A stretch of DNA of 9,916 nucleotides from Thermoplasmata archaeon (GCA_021850745.1 JAJZKX010000042.1:1-9916); one strand, 5' to 3'; positions 1 through 7,101 are shown, numbered from the stretch's first letter. Notes: generated from the letters alone by a model not told the origin. Numbers and translations: made by a program.

Positions 1-146
1 GTGGACTGGCAGGCAGGAATGAACAGGCATACAAGATAGGGGAAAAGGATGGTGTCAGGTATATGGCTTACAGGATACCATTCATGGTTGCCATTTTGCT
101 TGGATATATCATGTTCATGATCATGGGTTCCCCAATATTCCTGTAA
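1..146 (+). CDS. C-terminal fragment of a membrane protein, possibly an A24-family (FlaK/PibD-like) prepilin peptidase
   Basis: The frame is open from the window edge (first full codon at 3) to TAA at 144-146, giving about 47 residues with the start outside the window. A charged stretch (EQAYKIGEKDGVRYMAYR) leads into one strongly hydrophobic segment (IPFMVAILLGYIMFMIMG) that ends the protein. The pattern of a basic residue, then IPF, then a hydrophobic helix with Gly-Tyr and a closing Gly, resembles from memory the last transmembrane helix of archaeal preflagellin peptidases. The catalytic Asp and GxGD region would lie upstream and cannot be seen. That it is the end of a real membrane-protein gene is fairly likely; the family assignment is tentative. 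Confidence 0.4.
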   Translation, partial: GLAGRNEQAYKIGEKDGVRYMAYRIPFMVAILLGYIMFMIMGSPIFL

Positions 147-155
147 GGAGTCAAA

Positions 156-164
156 TTTTTAGTA
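156..164 (+). promoter_or_regulatory. Possible TATA box for hutI
   Basis: TTTTTAGTA is centred about 25 bases before the hutI ATG, the spacing expected of an archaeal TATA element if the transcript is leaderless. No Shine-Dalgarno sequence lies just before the ATG; the GGAG at 147-150 is too far away. The match to a TTTATATA-type box is weak. Confidence 0.3.
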
Positions 165-184
165 TTTCGATACATTTTCAACAT

Positions 185-1441
185 ATGCCCTCTTTGATTA
201 TAGAAAACGCTTCACAGATTCTGACAATGGCTGGAGCTGGATGGGAACCGCTCACAGGTGACCGGATGTCCAGGATGAGGATAAGGAAAAATGCTGTCGT
301 CCTCATATCGGAGGGCAGGATCATCGAAGTCGCTGATATGGAGAAGGCCGCAGTCCTCAAGGAGAGGTATGGTGCCATATCGATTGATGCAAAGGGCCAT
401 GTGGTAATGCCGGGCCTGGTCGATTCACATACCCACATTGTGTATGGCGGCACAAGGGAAGATGAGTTCTACATGAAGGTGAAGGGGAAAACCTACCTTG
501 AGATTCTCAGTTCTGGCAACGGCATCTACAGGACTGTGGAGGACACAAGATATAAGGACAAGGATGAGATTTTTTCCGAGACCCTGAGGAGGGTATACGA
601 TTCCATATCTACCGGAACCACAACCATGGAGATCAAGACAGGTTATGGCCTGACGCTCGATTCTGAAATGAAAATGCTTGAGGTCATTGAGAGGTTGTCT
701 GGCCTTGGCATCATGAACGTTGTGCCGACTTTCCTGCCGCTCCACGCAATACCAAAGGGAACCACAGACAGATCCTATGTTCATGATGTGGTGGAGAGGA
801 TGCTGCCAAAATTCCAGGGAAAGGCAAAGTTCGTTGACTCGTTCTGTGACAAAGGCGCATTCTCCCCGGAATCAACAGAGGAATTCTTCAGGTCTGCCTC
901 AGAAATGGGATTCCAGCTGAGGATGCATGCTGACGAGCTCGCAGATATCGGTTGCCTTGACCTTTGCGATAAATTTGACATTAAGAGTGCGGACCACCTC
1001 CTTTACACCGGCGACTCCGGCATCAGGAAGCTGGCGGCAGGCAAGACTGTTGCAACTTTCCTTCCAATCACTGCCTTCAACATCACAGACGGGATGTACC
1101 CAAACATACAGAAATTCATTAAGGCTGGAGTGCCCGTTGCAATTGCATCAGACTGTTCCCCCGTTTCATACAATTCTAACATGCTCTTCGCCATATACCT
1201 CGCGGTTAGGTACTGCCACATTTCAATTGAAGAGGCGCTCAACGCTGCAACTGTGAACGGGGCCTACTCTCTTGGGATCCTTGACTCAGCAGGCTCAATA
1301 GAACCAGGGAAGAGGGGAGATATCATTATCCTCACCGTGGATGATTACAGGAAGATACCATACCAGTACGGCTCCCGCCTTGTTGACACTGTGATCAACA
1401 ATGGAGAGATAGTGATGAGAAACGGGGCGATGGCACTTTAG
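185..1441 (+). CDS. hutI: Imidazolonepropionase (4-imidazolone-5-propionate hydrolase)
   Basis: Hydrolyses 4-imidazolone-5-propionate to N-formimino-L-glutamate, the third step of histidine degradation, in the cytoplasm. The 418-residue length is normal for the amidohydrolase-superfamily HutI family. Visible landmarks are the metal-binding H82-x-H84 in GLVDSHTH, the GGTREDEF block (88-95), KTGYGL (151-156) where the family usually has KSGYGL, a conserved H187 in LPLHAIP, the metal ligand H248 with E251 in HADE, H271 in SADHL, and D323 in ASDCSP. All metal and catalytic positions of the family are present. Two conserved blocks differ slightly: DSHTH instead of DPHTH, and FLPLHAIP where bacterial enzymes usually have FLGAHAVP. 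The ATG at 185 is preferred because the N-terminus matches the family and a possible TATA box sits about 25 bases upstream. No hutH, hutU or hutG homologue is visible here; dph2 follows after 65 bases and is unrelated in function. Confidence 0.95.
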   Translation: MPSLIIENASQILTMAGAGWEPLTGDRMSRMRIRKNAVVLISEGRIIEVADMEKAAVLKERYGAISIDAKGHVVMPGLVDSHTHIVYGGTREDEFYMKVKGKTYLEILSSGNGIYRTVEDTRYKDKDEIFSETLRRVYDSISTGTTTMEIKTGYGLTLDSEMKMLEVIERLSGLGIMNVVPTFLPLHAIPKGTTDRSYVHDVVERMLPKFQGKAKFVDSFCDKGAFSPESTEEFFRSASEMGFQLRMHADELADIGCLDLCDKFDIKSADHLLYTGDSGIRKLAAGKTVATFLPITAFNITDGMYPNIQKFIKAGVPVAIASDCSPVSYNSNMLFAIYLAVRYCHISIEEALNAATVNGAYSLGILDSAGSIEPGKRGDIIILTVDDYRKIPYQYGSRLVDTVINNGEIVMRNGAMAL

Positions 1442-1468
1442 TAATGTGGCCGCCGTCATTCACTCCCA

Positions 1469-1497
1469 TTAAATATCTCTTAATATCTGTTTAATAT
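1469..1497 (+). promoter_or_regulatory. Triple AT-rich box upstream of dph2 (probable promoter)
   Basis: Three related boxes recur at exactly 11-base spacing: TTAAATAT (1469-1476), TTAATAT (1480-1486) and TTAATAT (1491-1497). The middle copy lies 21-27 bases before the TTG start, where a TATA box for a leaderless transcript should be. The first copy would fit a start near 1498 with a short leader carrying GGGGA (1498-1502). Which box binds TBP cannot be decided by eye. Confidence 0.5.
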
Positions 1498-1506
1498 GGG
1501 GAACCA

Positions 1507-2514
1507 TTGATCAAAACTTTCGATGACGTCATGGACAGGCTGCAGGAACTCAATGCAAAAAAAATACTTCTGCAGCTTCCGGACGGATTGAAGCCAAACG
1601 TGTTCCAGTATTTCAACAGGCTGTCCGAGAAATATTCGGTAGTGGTGAGCTCAGAGCCTTTCTATGGTGCATGTGACATCAGCACCCCGGATGTTTATGG
1701 CGATGTGGATTGCATTGTGCAGCTGGGGCACTCAGAGATACCAAATATCAATTATCCCAAGCCCATAATTTTCATGGAATACAGGGTCGAAAAGGAGATC
1801 GACATCAATGAATCAGTGTTCCAGCCCCTGAGAGACCTTGGCTACAGAAAGATAGGGCTGCTTTGCTCAATACAGTATATTGACCAGATGCAGAAAGTCG
1901 GGGCATTCTTGAAATCCATTGGCTTTGACGTAACGGTAGGAAGGCAGGACTCAAGGATGAAATACCCCGGCCAGGTTTTGGGGTGCAACTTCTCCGCTGC
2001 CCATTCCATATCTGAAGAAGTGGACTGCTATGTTGTGGTGAGCACCGGGATGTTCCACGCCATCGGTGCACAGCTCGCCTCAGACAAGGATGTATTTGTC
2101 CTTGACATGCATGAGAGAAGGCTCAACGAAATCCGCCCAGAAACGGACAGGTTCCTGAGAAGGAGATATGCGAAGCTCTTCAAGGCAAGGGATGCAAGGA
2201 AGATTTGTGTGGTTGCCGACACAAAGATTGGGCAATACAGGATCAGGCTTGCAAACAAGATCGTTGAACAGGCAAAGGCACAGGGCCTGGAACCTGTCCT
2301 GCTGACAGCCAATGATGTAAGGCCAAGCGATTACGAGAACATGAGGTGTGACGCAGTGGTCTTCACAGGGTGCCCCAGGGTATCACTCGATGAAGGAGAC
2401 AAATTCCCCATGCCCATACTGACCCCGCCGGAATTTCAGCAGATTTTCGGGATTAAGGAAAATAGCCGCTACATCATGGACGAGATTGTGGCCGTGGATG
2501 AAATTACCTCATAG
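1507..2514 (+). CDS. dph2: 2-(3-amino-3-carboxypropyl)histidine synthase Dph2, diphthamide biosynthesis
   Basis: Catalyses the first step of diphthamide synthesis: transfer of a 3-amino-3-carboxypropyl group from S-adenosylmethionine to a histidine of elongation factor 2. Archaeal Dph2 is known to act as a homodimer whose [4Fe-4S] cluster is held by three cysteines from three domains. All three are recognisable in this 335-residue protein: C56 in YGACD, C160 in QVLGCN and C289 in TGCPR. The N-terminal LLQLPDGLKP (21-30) is a family hallmark. The start is TTG at 1507. The only nearby in-frame alternative is ATG at 1531 (Met9), which would shorten the helix before the QLPDGL strand. A weak GGGGA lies 4 bases before the TTG. 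The gene converges on the methylthiotransferase gene, and their last codons overlap by 6 bases. Confidence 0.95.
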   Translation: MIKTFDDVMDRLQELNAKKILLQLPDGLKPNVFQYFNRLSEKYSVVVSSEPFYGACDISTPDVYGDVDCIVQLGHSEIPNINYPKPIIFMEYRVEKEIDINESVFQPLRDLGYRKIGLLCSIQYIDQMQKVGAFLKSIGFDVTVGRQDSRMKYPGQVLGCNFSAAHSISEEVDCYVVVSTGMFHAIGAQLASDKDVFVLDMHERRLNEIRPETDRFLRRRYAKLFKARDARKICVVADTKIGQYRIRLANKIVEQAKAQGLEPVLLTANDVRPSDYENMRCDAVVFTGCPRVSLDEGDKFPMPILTPPEFQQIFGIKENSRYIMDEIVAVDEITS

Positions 2515-2532
2515 GGCTTTTCCGATGAGGTA
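2505..2532. terminator. Inverted repeat over the convergent stop codons, possible bidirectional terminator
   Basis: TACCTCAT (2505-2512) and ATGAGGTA (2525-2532) are perfect 8-base complements around a 12-base loop. The left arm covers the minus-strand stop (2509-2511) and the first base of the dph2 TAG (2512-2514). It could end or stabilise both transcripts, since no intergenic space exists for separate terminators. No T-tract follows on the plus strand. A repeat of this size can also arise by chance in 10 kb. Confidence 0.3.
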
Positions 2533-3750
2533 TGTGCCTGCATGCTCAACTATCTCCACATGCAATTTCTGGTAAAGTTCATATTCTCCCTCCATAACAA
2601 CAGGCCGGTATGATATATCGCGGCCAACAGAGGTTCCCGGCTTCCCTTTTTCAGTTACCATTATTTCTTCTTTCCTGCCAATGAGTGAATCGAGGCGCTC
2701 ATTGAGTATTGCCTTGTGGACCTCAGTGTATTCCCTGGTCCATTTCTTTACGAGGTTTGAAGGAGGCACTTTGCTCTCAAAATCTGGGGTATATGGCCTG
2801 GGGGAAAATCTTGTAATGTTCACAATTTCCGGCCGAGTTTCCAGAAGCAGCTCCTTCGTCAGCCTGAAACTCTCGCCATCCTCCCCGTGGTAGCCCGAGA
2901 TTATGTCCGTTGAAACAGTTCCGTCGGGGAATCTCGCCCGGAATTTTTCCACAATTTCCCTGAAGGCTTTAGCATGGTATTCCCTGTTCATAAGGTCAAG
3001 TATCCTGTCATCGCCGCTCTGCACCGGGATATGTAGAAACTTGTAAACGCGGCTGCTTTCCATGCGGTCCAGGAGTGAATCGATTATTCCACTCGTGTTC
3101 TTTGGCTCCATCATGCCTATCCTGAGCATGAAATCGCCGTCAATTGCCAGGATGTCACGCACAAGGTCCGGAAGCAGATGGTTAAGGTCCCTTCCGTAAG
3201 CAGCGGTGTCCAGTGAGGAAATCCTTACCTCCCTGATTCCGCGGCCAAGCTGCATCCTTATCTGGCTCACTATCTTTTCAGGGTGCCTTGAAACAAGCTT
3301 TCCCCTTGCGACCCTAGAAATGCAGTAATTGCAGCTGCCAGTGCATCCCTGGTTTATGGGGATTCCATCGAAAATTGAAGGTTCCCTAATCTCAACATCA
3401 TCCAGTGCACCACTGTAGAAAGACCTGAAGTCCTTTGGCTGGAGCACCTCTATTCTCTCACTCTCGAGTGCCCCGCCGCTCACCGATGGAAGGCAGCCAA
3501 GCACCTTCACCCTTGAGTTCCTTGAGAGATCTTCTATCCTTGACATCATTTTATCCTGGGTGTGCTTTATCACCACGCATGTGCCAATCACACTGAGGTC
3601 TGCATCCTCAGGACTTTTCACAAGCTCGCCGCCTTCGCTCAGCATCCTGTTGACGTAAAGACCCGCCTCCGACTTGGAAAGCGTGCATCCGTATGACTCG
3701 AAATATATTTTCAAAGTGGGACCCGGTTTCCCAGGAAAATTGATAATCAC
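2509..3750 (-). CDS. tRNA-t6A37 methylthiotransferase, archaeal MiaB/CDKAL1-like radical SAM enzyme
   Basis: Predicted to insert a methylthio group at C2 of N6-threonylcarbamoyladenosine 37 in tRNA (ms2t6A), in the cytoplasm, using two [4Fe-4S] clusters. The three-domain family layout is complete in 413 residues. The N-terminal UPF0004 domain has C22 (SYGC), C58 (GTC) and C86 (LGC). The radical SAM core has CTGSCNYC, with C136, C140 and C143, followed by the LHIPVQSGDDRIL block (239-251) and TDIISGYHGE (281-290). A C-terminal TRAM-like RNA-binding domain runs from about 355 to 413 and ends in YLIGKAL. The longest frame starts at GTG (3748-3750). TTG at 3712-3714 would start the protein as M-K-I-Y-F-E-S-Y-G-C, the way homologues typically begin, so it may be the true start; neither has a clear ribosome site. 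The gene is oriented like the upstream lyase gene but separated from it by a terminator-like hairpin, so it is probably transcribed separately. Confidence 0.93.
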   Translation of the reverse strand: MIINFPGKPGPTLKIYFESYGCTLSKSEAGLYVNRMLSEGGELVKSPEDADLSVIGTCVVIKHTQDKMMSRIEDLSRNSRVKVLGCLPSVSGGALESERIEVLQPKDFRSFYSGALDDVEIREPSIFDGIPINQGCTGSCNYCISRVARGKLVSRHPEKIVSQIRMQLGRGIREVRISSLDTAAYGRDLNHLLPDLVRDILAIDGDFMLRIGMMEPKNTSGIIDSLLDRMESSRVYKFLHIPVQSGDDRILDLMNREYHAKAFREIVEKFRARFPDGTVSTDIISGYHGEDGESFRLTKELLLETRPEIVNITRFSPRPYTPDFESKVPPSNLVKKWTREYTEVHKAILNERLDSLIGRKEEIMVTEKGKPGTSVGRDISYRPVVMEGEYELYQKLHVEIVEHAGTYLIGKAL

Positions 3751-3795
3751 TATTTGTGGTTTTCCAATTTCAGGAGATTTGCGGAGTTCCTTTCT

Positions 3796-3825
3796 AAAAA
3801 AAGAAAAATTTGCCCGTTGAAGGGC
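3796..3825 (-). terminator. Hairpin plus T-tract terminator after the lyase gene
   Basis: Read on the minus strand, GCCC-TTCAAC-GGGC (3825-3812) is followed by AAA, five T, C and seven T (down to 3796). It begins about 40 bases after the lyase stop codon and points the right way for that gene. A second minus-strand T-run lies at about 3840-3846. T-tracts are the main known archaeal termination signal; the short 4-bp stem may or may not matter. The 3751-3866 gap holds no gene. Confidence 0.55.
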
Positions 3826-3866
3826 TTTTCATCTATAATGAAAAAAATTATGGCGTAGCTATGGGG

Positions 3867-5243
3867 TCAGAGCCCGGGCACTCCGCTGGCCATGACTTTG
3901 TCAAACTCTTGTTCGGATATCTTTCCCGTTGCCAGTGCAAGGGATTTGATGGACTTGCCAGTCTTCAGGGCTTCCTGGACAATCTTTGCAACATTGTCAT
4001 ATCCAAGGATCGGGTTCAGGAGTGCAGCGGAACCGAAGCTCTTGCTCCTGTGCTCCTTACAGTTCTCCCTGTCTGCATCAAGGCCGTCAATGAGCTTAGT
4101 CCTGAACATTTCCAACCCATTTGCAAGGATATCTTCTGACCTCGTAAGCTCATAGTCAATGTGGGGCATCATGACATTGAGTTCAAGCTGCCCTGCCTGT
4201 GCAGAGATGTTAAGGGCCTGTTGTGCACCGAGGACAGAATGGCAAATCATGTTCATGGCCTCAGCTATGGACGGATTGATCTTTCCCGGCATGATGGATG
4301 AACCCTGCTGGACTGCAGGGATCTTTACTTCATGGATTCCGGCGCCAGGACCAGAATAAAGTAGCCTGATATCGTTGGATATCTTTGTAACGTCAATGGC
4401 AACATTTGCAACAGCGTTCATCATCCTTGTGAAGTCTGTCATGAATTCCATGATTCCCGGTAGGTTCAGGCTCTTCCTGTAATTGAAGCCGGTGTACTTC
4501 TTAATCTCATTCACGACATTCTCCTGGTAATTTGGTGCAGTATTGATCCCTGTTCCCACTGCAGTTCCTCCGATGTTAAGCTCAAGGAGGCCTTCAGCTG
4601 CCATTTCAACTTCCTTGAGGTTCTTTTCAAGAGTATATGCCCAAGCGGAAAGTTCAATGCCAAGAGTAACCGGTGCAGCATCCTGCAGGTGGGTCCTTCC
4701 GGGCTTGACAACGTCATTTAGCTCCTTTGCCTTTGATTTCAGGGACTTGATCAGAAGGGTTACCTTTTCCTGCAGCTTTCTTGCCTTCCTGTAAGCTGCA
4801 AGCCTTATTAGAGTAGGATAGACATCATTAGTGGACTGGCTCATATTCACATGGTCGTTGGGGTGAATGTAAGAATAGTCGCCTTTCTTCCTGCCTTCTG
4901 ATTCCAGTGCAACATTGGCGATCACTTCATTCGCATTCATGTTGTATGAAGTGCCGGCTCCGGCCTGGAAAACATCCACAACGAACTGGTTATGCAACTC
5001 CCCCTTGAGGAGCCTGTCGCATGCCTTTACTATGGCATCAGCCTTGTCTTTTGGCAGCTTCCCGCCCATGTTGTTTGCAATGGCAGCAGATCTCTTTATG
5101 ATGACAATGGAGTCTATATGGTCAGAATCTGCCGTCTGGCCGGTTATCTGGAAATTTTCCCTGGCCCTGTGCGTGTTTATGCCGTAATAACTGGAGTCCT
5201 CTATCTTGACGTCACCTATGACGTCGCTCTCCGTTCTTGACAT
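3867..5243 (-). CDS. aspA: Aspartate ammonia-lyase (aspartase/fumarase superfamily)
   Basis: Most likely deaminates L-aspartate reversibly to fumarate and ammonia as a cytoplasmic homotetramer. At 458 residues it has the usual superfamily length. The three conserved regions that build the shared active site are clear: AGTSYNMNANE (96-106), GRTHLQDAAPVTLG (182-195) and the flexible signature loop GSSIMPGKINPS (314-325). HPNDHVNMSQSTND (127-140) is also conserved. Several blocks read as aspartase rather than class II fumarase: AGAGTSYNMN (fumarases usually GSGTQSNMN), LQDAAP (fumarases usually TQDATP), STNDVYP, the N-terminal SSYYGINTHRARENF, and AQAGQLELNVMMP, where fumarases have a shorter SGNFELN-type sequence. 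Fumarate hydratase remains the alternative, since the two activities are hard to separate by eye. The ATG at 5241-5243 has a TATA-like sequence 19-27 bases upstream and no Shine-Dalgarno, suggesting a leaderless transcript. It is divergent from the oxidoreductase operon. Confidence 0.85.
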   Translation of the reverse strand: MSRTESDVIGDVKIEDSSYYGINTHRARENFQITGQTADSDHIDSIVIIKRSAAIANNMGGKLPKDKADAIVKACDRLLKGELHNQFVVDVFQAGAGTSYNMNANEVIANVALESEGRKKGDYSYIHPNDHVNMSQSTNDVYPTLIRLAAYRKARKLQEKVTLLIKSLKSKAKELNDVVKPGRTHLQDAAPVTLGIELSAWAYTLEKNLKEVEMAAEGLLELNIGGTAVGTGINTAPNYQENVVNEIKKYTGFNYRKSLNLPGIMEFMTDFTRMMNAVANVAIDVTKISNDIRLLYSGPGAGIHEVKIPAVQQGSSIMPGKINPSIAEAMNMICHSVLGAQQALNISAQAGQLELNVMMPHIDYELTRSEDILANGLEMFRTKLIDGLDADRENCKEHRSKSFGSAALLNPILGYDNVAKIVQEALKTGKSIKSLALATGKISEQEFDKVMASGVPGL

Positions 5244-5260
5244 ACTCAGTAAATCCCTGA

Positions 5261-5270
5261 AAAATATTTA
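5261..5270 (-). promoter_or_regulatory. TATA box for the aspartase gene
   Basis: On the minus strand TAAATATTTT lies about 18-27 bases before the ATG at 5243, fitting an archaeal TATA box of a leaderless or near-leaderless transcript. Its core AAATATTT is self-complementary. It shares the 118-base divergent region 5244-5361 with the promoter of the oxidoreductase operon. Confidence 0.5.
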
Positions 5271-5327
5271 TTGTTTCGTCAAAGGCAAAAATTCAAGGTT
5301 AAGTAGCTTGGAGAAAGCCCATAAGCA

Positions 5328-5347
5328 TTAATAAGTATCATAAATAT
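5328..5347 (+). promoter_or_regulatory. AT-rich promoter region of the 2-oxoacid oxidoreductase operon
   Basis: Two TATA-like stretches, TTAATAAG (5328-5335) and ATAAATA (5340-5346), lie 27-34 and 16-22 bases before the ATG at 5362. No Shine-Dalgarno sequence precedes that ATG, so a leaderless transcript with the TATA element in this stretch is likely. Which copy is used is unclear. Confidence 0.45.
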
Positions 5348-5361
5348 ACCAAAGATTTGCA

Positions 5362-7101
5362 ATGAAGACCGAAGAGGTAGTCATAAGGGTCGGCGGGGCA
5401 GCCGGAGACGGAGTTCAGTCTGCGGGCCTTATCATCGCTAAAACATTTTCAAGGAGCGGACTGCACGTTAATACATACAATTATTACCAGAGCATTATTA
5501 GAGGCGGTCAGAGCTGGTACCAGGTCAGGGCCAGCGACTCAAAGGTAAGATCTCAGGGCGACGGGCTTGATATTCTCATTGCCCTTAACAAGGACTCACT
5601 TGAAAGGCACACAAACCCCATGATAAATGAGGGTGGCGCGTCTCCACTGGGAAAGGACGGAGTAGCGATTTTTGACCAGTCAATCAAGGATTTCAAGAAG
5701 GAAGACTGCCAGTATGTACAGATGCCGCTTGGCGATTTAGCATCGAAATACAGCAAGAATGCACTGATGAAGAATACAGTCGCCATCGGTGCAGCCATGG
5801 CTTCCATAGGCGTCAACTTTGAAATTCTTGCAGGGGTCATAAGGGACCAGTTCGGCAGCAAAGGGTCTGTGGCAGAAGAGAACGTCAAGGCAGCAAAGGA
5901 AGGATATGACAACTATCTGGCAAACTTCAAGAAACTCCCCATTTCGCTCAAGACAAAGGACAAGAAATATTATCTCATCAGCGGCGGGGAAAGCCTCGCA
6001 CTTGGAGCCGTAAACGCGGGCCTGAAGATGTATGTTGGTTACCCCATGACACCGGCATCCTCTGCACTCCATTACCTGGCGAACCACCAGAAGGATTTTG
6101 ACATCTTTGTCAAGATACCTGAAGATGAGATTTCAGCCATAAACATGGCCATTGGGGCCAATTATGCCGGCGTAAGGGCCATGACAGGATCATCAGGAGG
6201 AGGTTTCTCCCTTATGGTTGAAGCCCTAGGCATGGCAGGCATGATGGAAGTTCCGCTTGTGGTTTATGAATCACAGAGGGCTGGCCCTTCAACTGGCCTT
6301 CCAACAAAGACGGAACAGGGAGACCTTAACCTTGTGCTTGGGGCATCGCAGGGAGACTTCGGCAGGATCATACTTGCACCAAGGAACGTTGAGGATGCAT
6401 TCTACCTCACAAGGGAAGCGTTCAACCTTGCGGAGAAGTACCAGACTCCAGTTATTGTCATGTCTGACCTGTTCGTTGCAGAACATTATGAAACAGTTGA
6501 GCAGTTTGACCTAAATTTCAAGATAGAGCGGGGCAAGATCACTGACAAAGCTGTCCAGGGGTACAAGAGGTACCAGTACACTGACGATGGCGTTTCAGAA
6601 AGATCATTCCCGGGCACTCCAGGAAATATGCACAATGAAGACTCCGATGAGCACAATGAATTCGGCGATGTGGTGAGCGACGCAATCACAGATCCAGGCC
6701 TGAGAGTGGAATCCATGAAGAAGAGGATGAAGAAACTCAACAACTACATCAAGGAAATGCCTCCCACACCCACATACAGGTTCGACGGAGCTGAGATAGC
6801 GCTGGTGCAGTGGGGAGGGACACAGGGCGTTGTCGAAGAAGTGGTTGATATCCTGAGGGAAAAGGGCCACAAAGTAGGGCTCGTGGAAATCAACAGGCCA
6901 TACCCGCTCAACCCAGATATTGGAAAGCTTCTTTCAGGAAAGAAGAAGATCGTAGTCATAGAGAACAATTACTCAGGACAGATGAACAAGCTCCTGAGGT
7001 CAGAATTCCTTGTGAAAACTGATCTCATTACGAAATTTGATGGTGAGAGCTTCTACCCTGGAGCACTTGCAGAGGAAGTAGAGGCAATTTTGAAGAGGTG
7101 A
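5362..7101 (+). CDS. korA: 2-oxoacid:ferredoxin oxidoreductase, alpha subunit (fused gamma-alpha)
   Basis: Large subunit of the enzyme that decarboxylates 2-oxoacids to acyl-CoA with reduction of ferredoxin, in the cytoplasm with the beta subunit encoded next. The 579-residue protein has the gamma-alpha fusion layout of archaeal two-subunit enzymes. A gamma domain spans about 1-190, with GGAAGDGVQSAG (11-22) and QSIIRGGQSWYQVR (43-56). An alpha domain from about 200 carries YPMTPASS (227-234), matching the YPITPSS motif tied to 2-oxoacid binding, then ITGSSGGGFSLM-like 274-285 (here MTGSSGGGFSLM), and GPSTGLPTKTEQGDL (308-322). A C-terminal transketolase-type domain runs from about 475 to 579, with QWGGTQGVVEE and ENNYSGQMNKLLR. 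Substrate choice (pyruvate, 2-oxoglutarate or broad) cannot be fixed from sequence, so the symbol is a family label. Its TGA overlaps the ribosome site of the beta gene, so the two are co-transcribed and probably coupled in translation. Confidence 0.93.
   Translation: MKTEEVVIRVGGAAGDGVQSAGLIIAKTFSRSGLHVNTYNYYQSIIRGGQSWYQVRASDSKVRSQGDGLDILIALNKDSLERHTNPMINEGGASPLGKDGVAIFDQSIKDFKKEDCQYVQMPLGDLASKYSKNALMKNTVAIGAAMASIGVNFEILAGVIRDQFGSKGSVAEENVKAAKEGYDNYLANFKKLPISLKTKDKKYYLISGGESLALGAVNAGLKMYVGYPMTPASSALHYLANHQKDFDIFVKIPEDEISAINMAIGANYAGVRAMTGSSGGGFSLMVEALGMAGMMEVPLVVYESQRAGPSTGLPTKTEQGDLNLVLGASQGDFGRIILAPRNVEDAFYLTREAFNLAEKYQTPVIVMSDLFVAEHYETVEQFDLNFKIERGKITDKAVQGYKRYQYTDDGVSERSFPGTPGNMHNEDSDEHNEFGDVVSDAITDPGLRVESMKKRMKKLNNYIKEMPPTPTYRFDGAEIALVQWGGTQGVVEEVVDILREKGHKVGLVEINRPYPLNPDIGKLLSGKKKIVVIENNYSGQMNKLLRSEFLVKTDLITKFDGESFYPGALAEEVEAILKR
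7095..7101 (+). promoter_or_regulatory. Ribosome binding site that fixes the beta-subunit start
   Basis: GAGGTGA is a full-length match to the anti-Shine-Dalgarno end of archaeal 16S rRNA and sits 5 bases before ATG 7107. It overlaps the TGA stop of the alpha gene (7099-7101). The upstream in-frame GTG at 7098 lies inside this site and is therefore unlikely to be the start. Confidence 0.8.

Noticed and set aside
147..150. GGAG as the ribosome site of hutI
   Set aside because: It lies about 35 bases before the ATG, far beyond usable spacing, and directly follows the upstream gene's stop codon.
1436..1468. Terminator hairpin after hutI
   Set aside because: The GC-rich bases around 1447-1456 do not form a convincing stem and no T-tract follows.
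6520..6740. Acidic, His/Asn-rich insert in the alpha subunit (about residues 395-440) as an unusual insertion
   Set aside because: The YKRYQYTDDGVSERSFPG and EHNEFGD blocks are typical of the family at this place; it is not lineage-specific.
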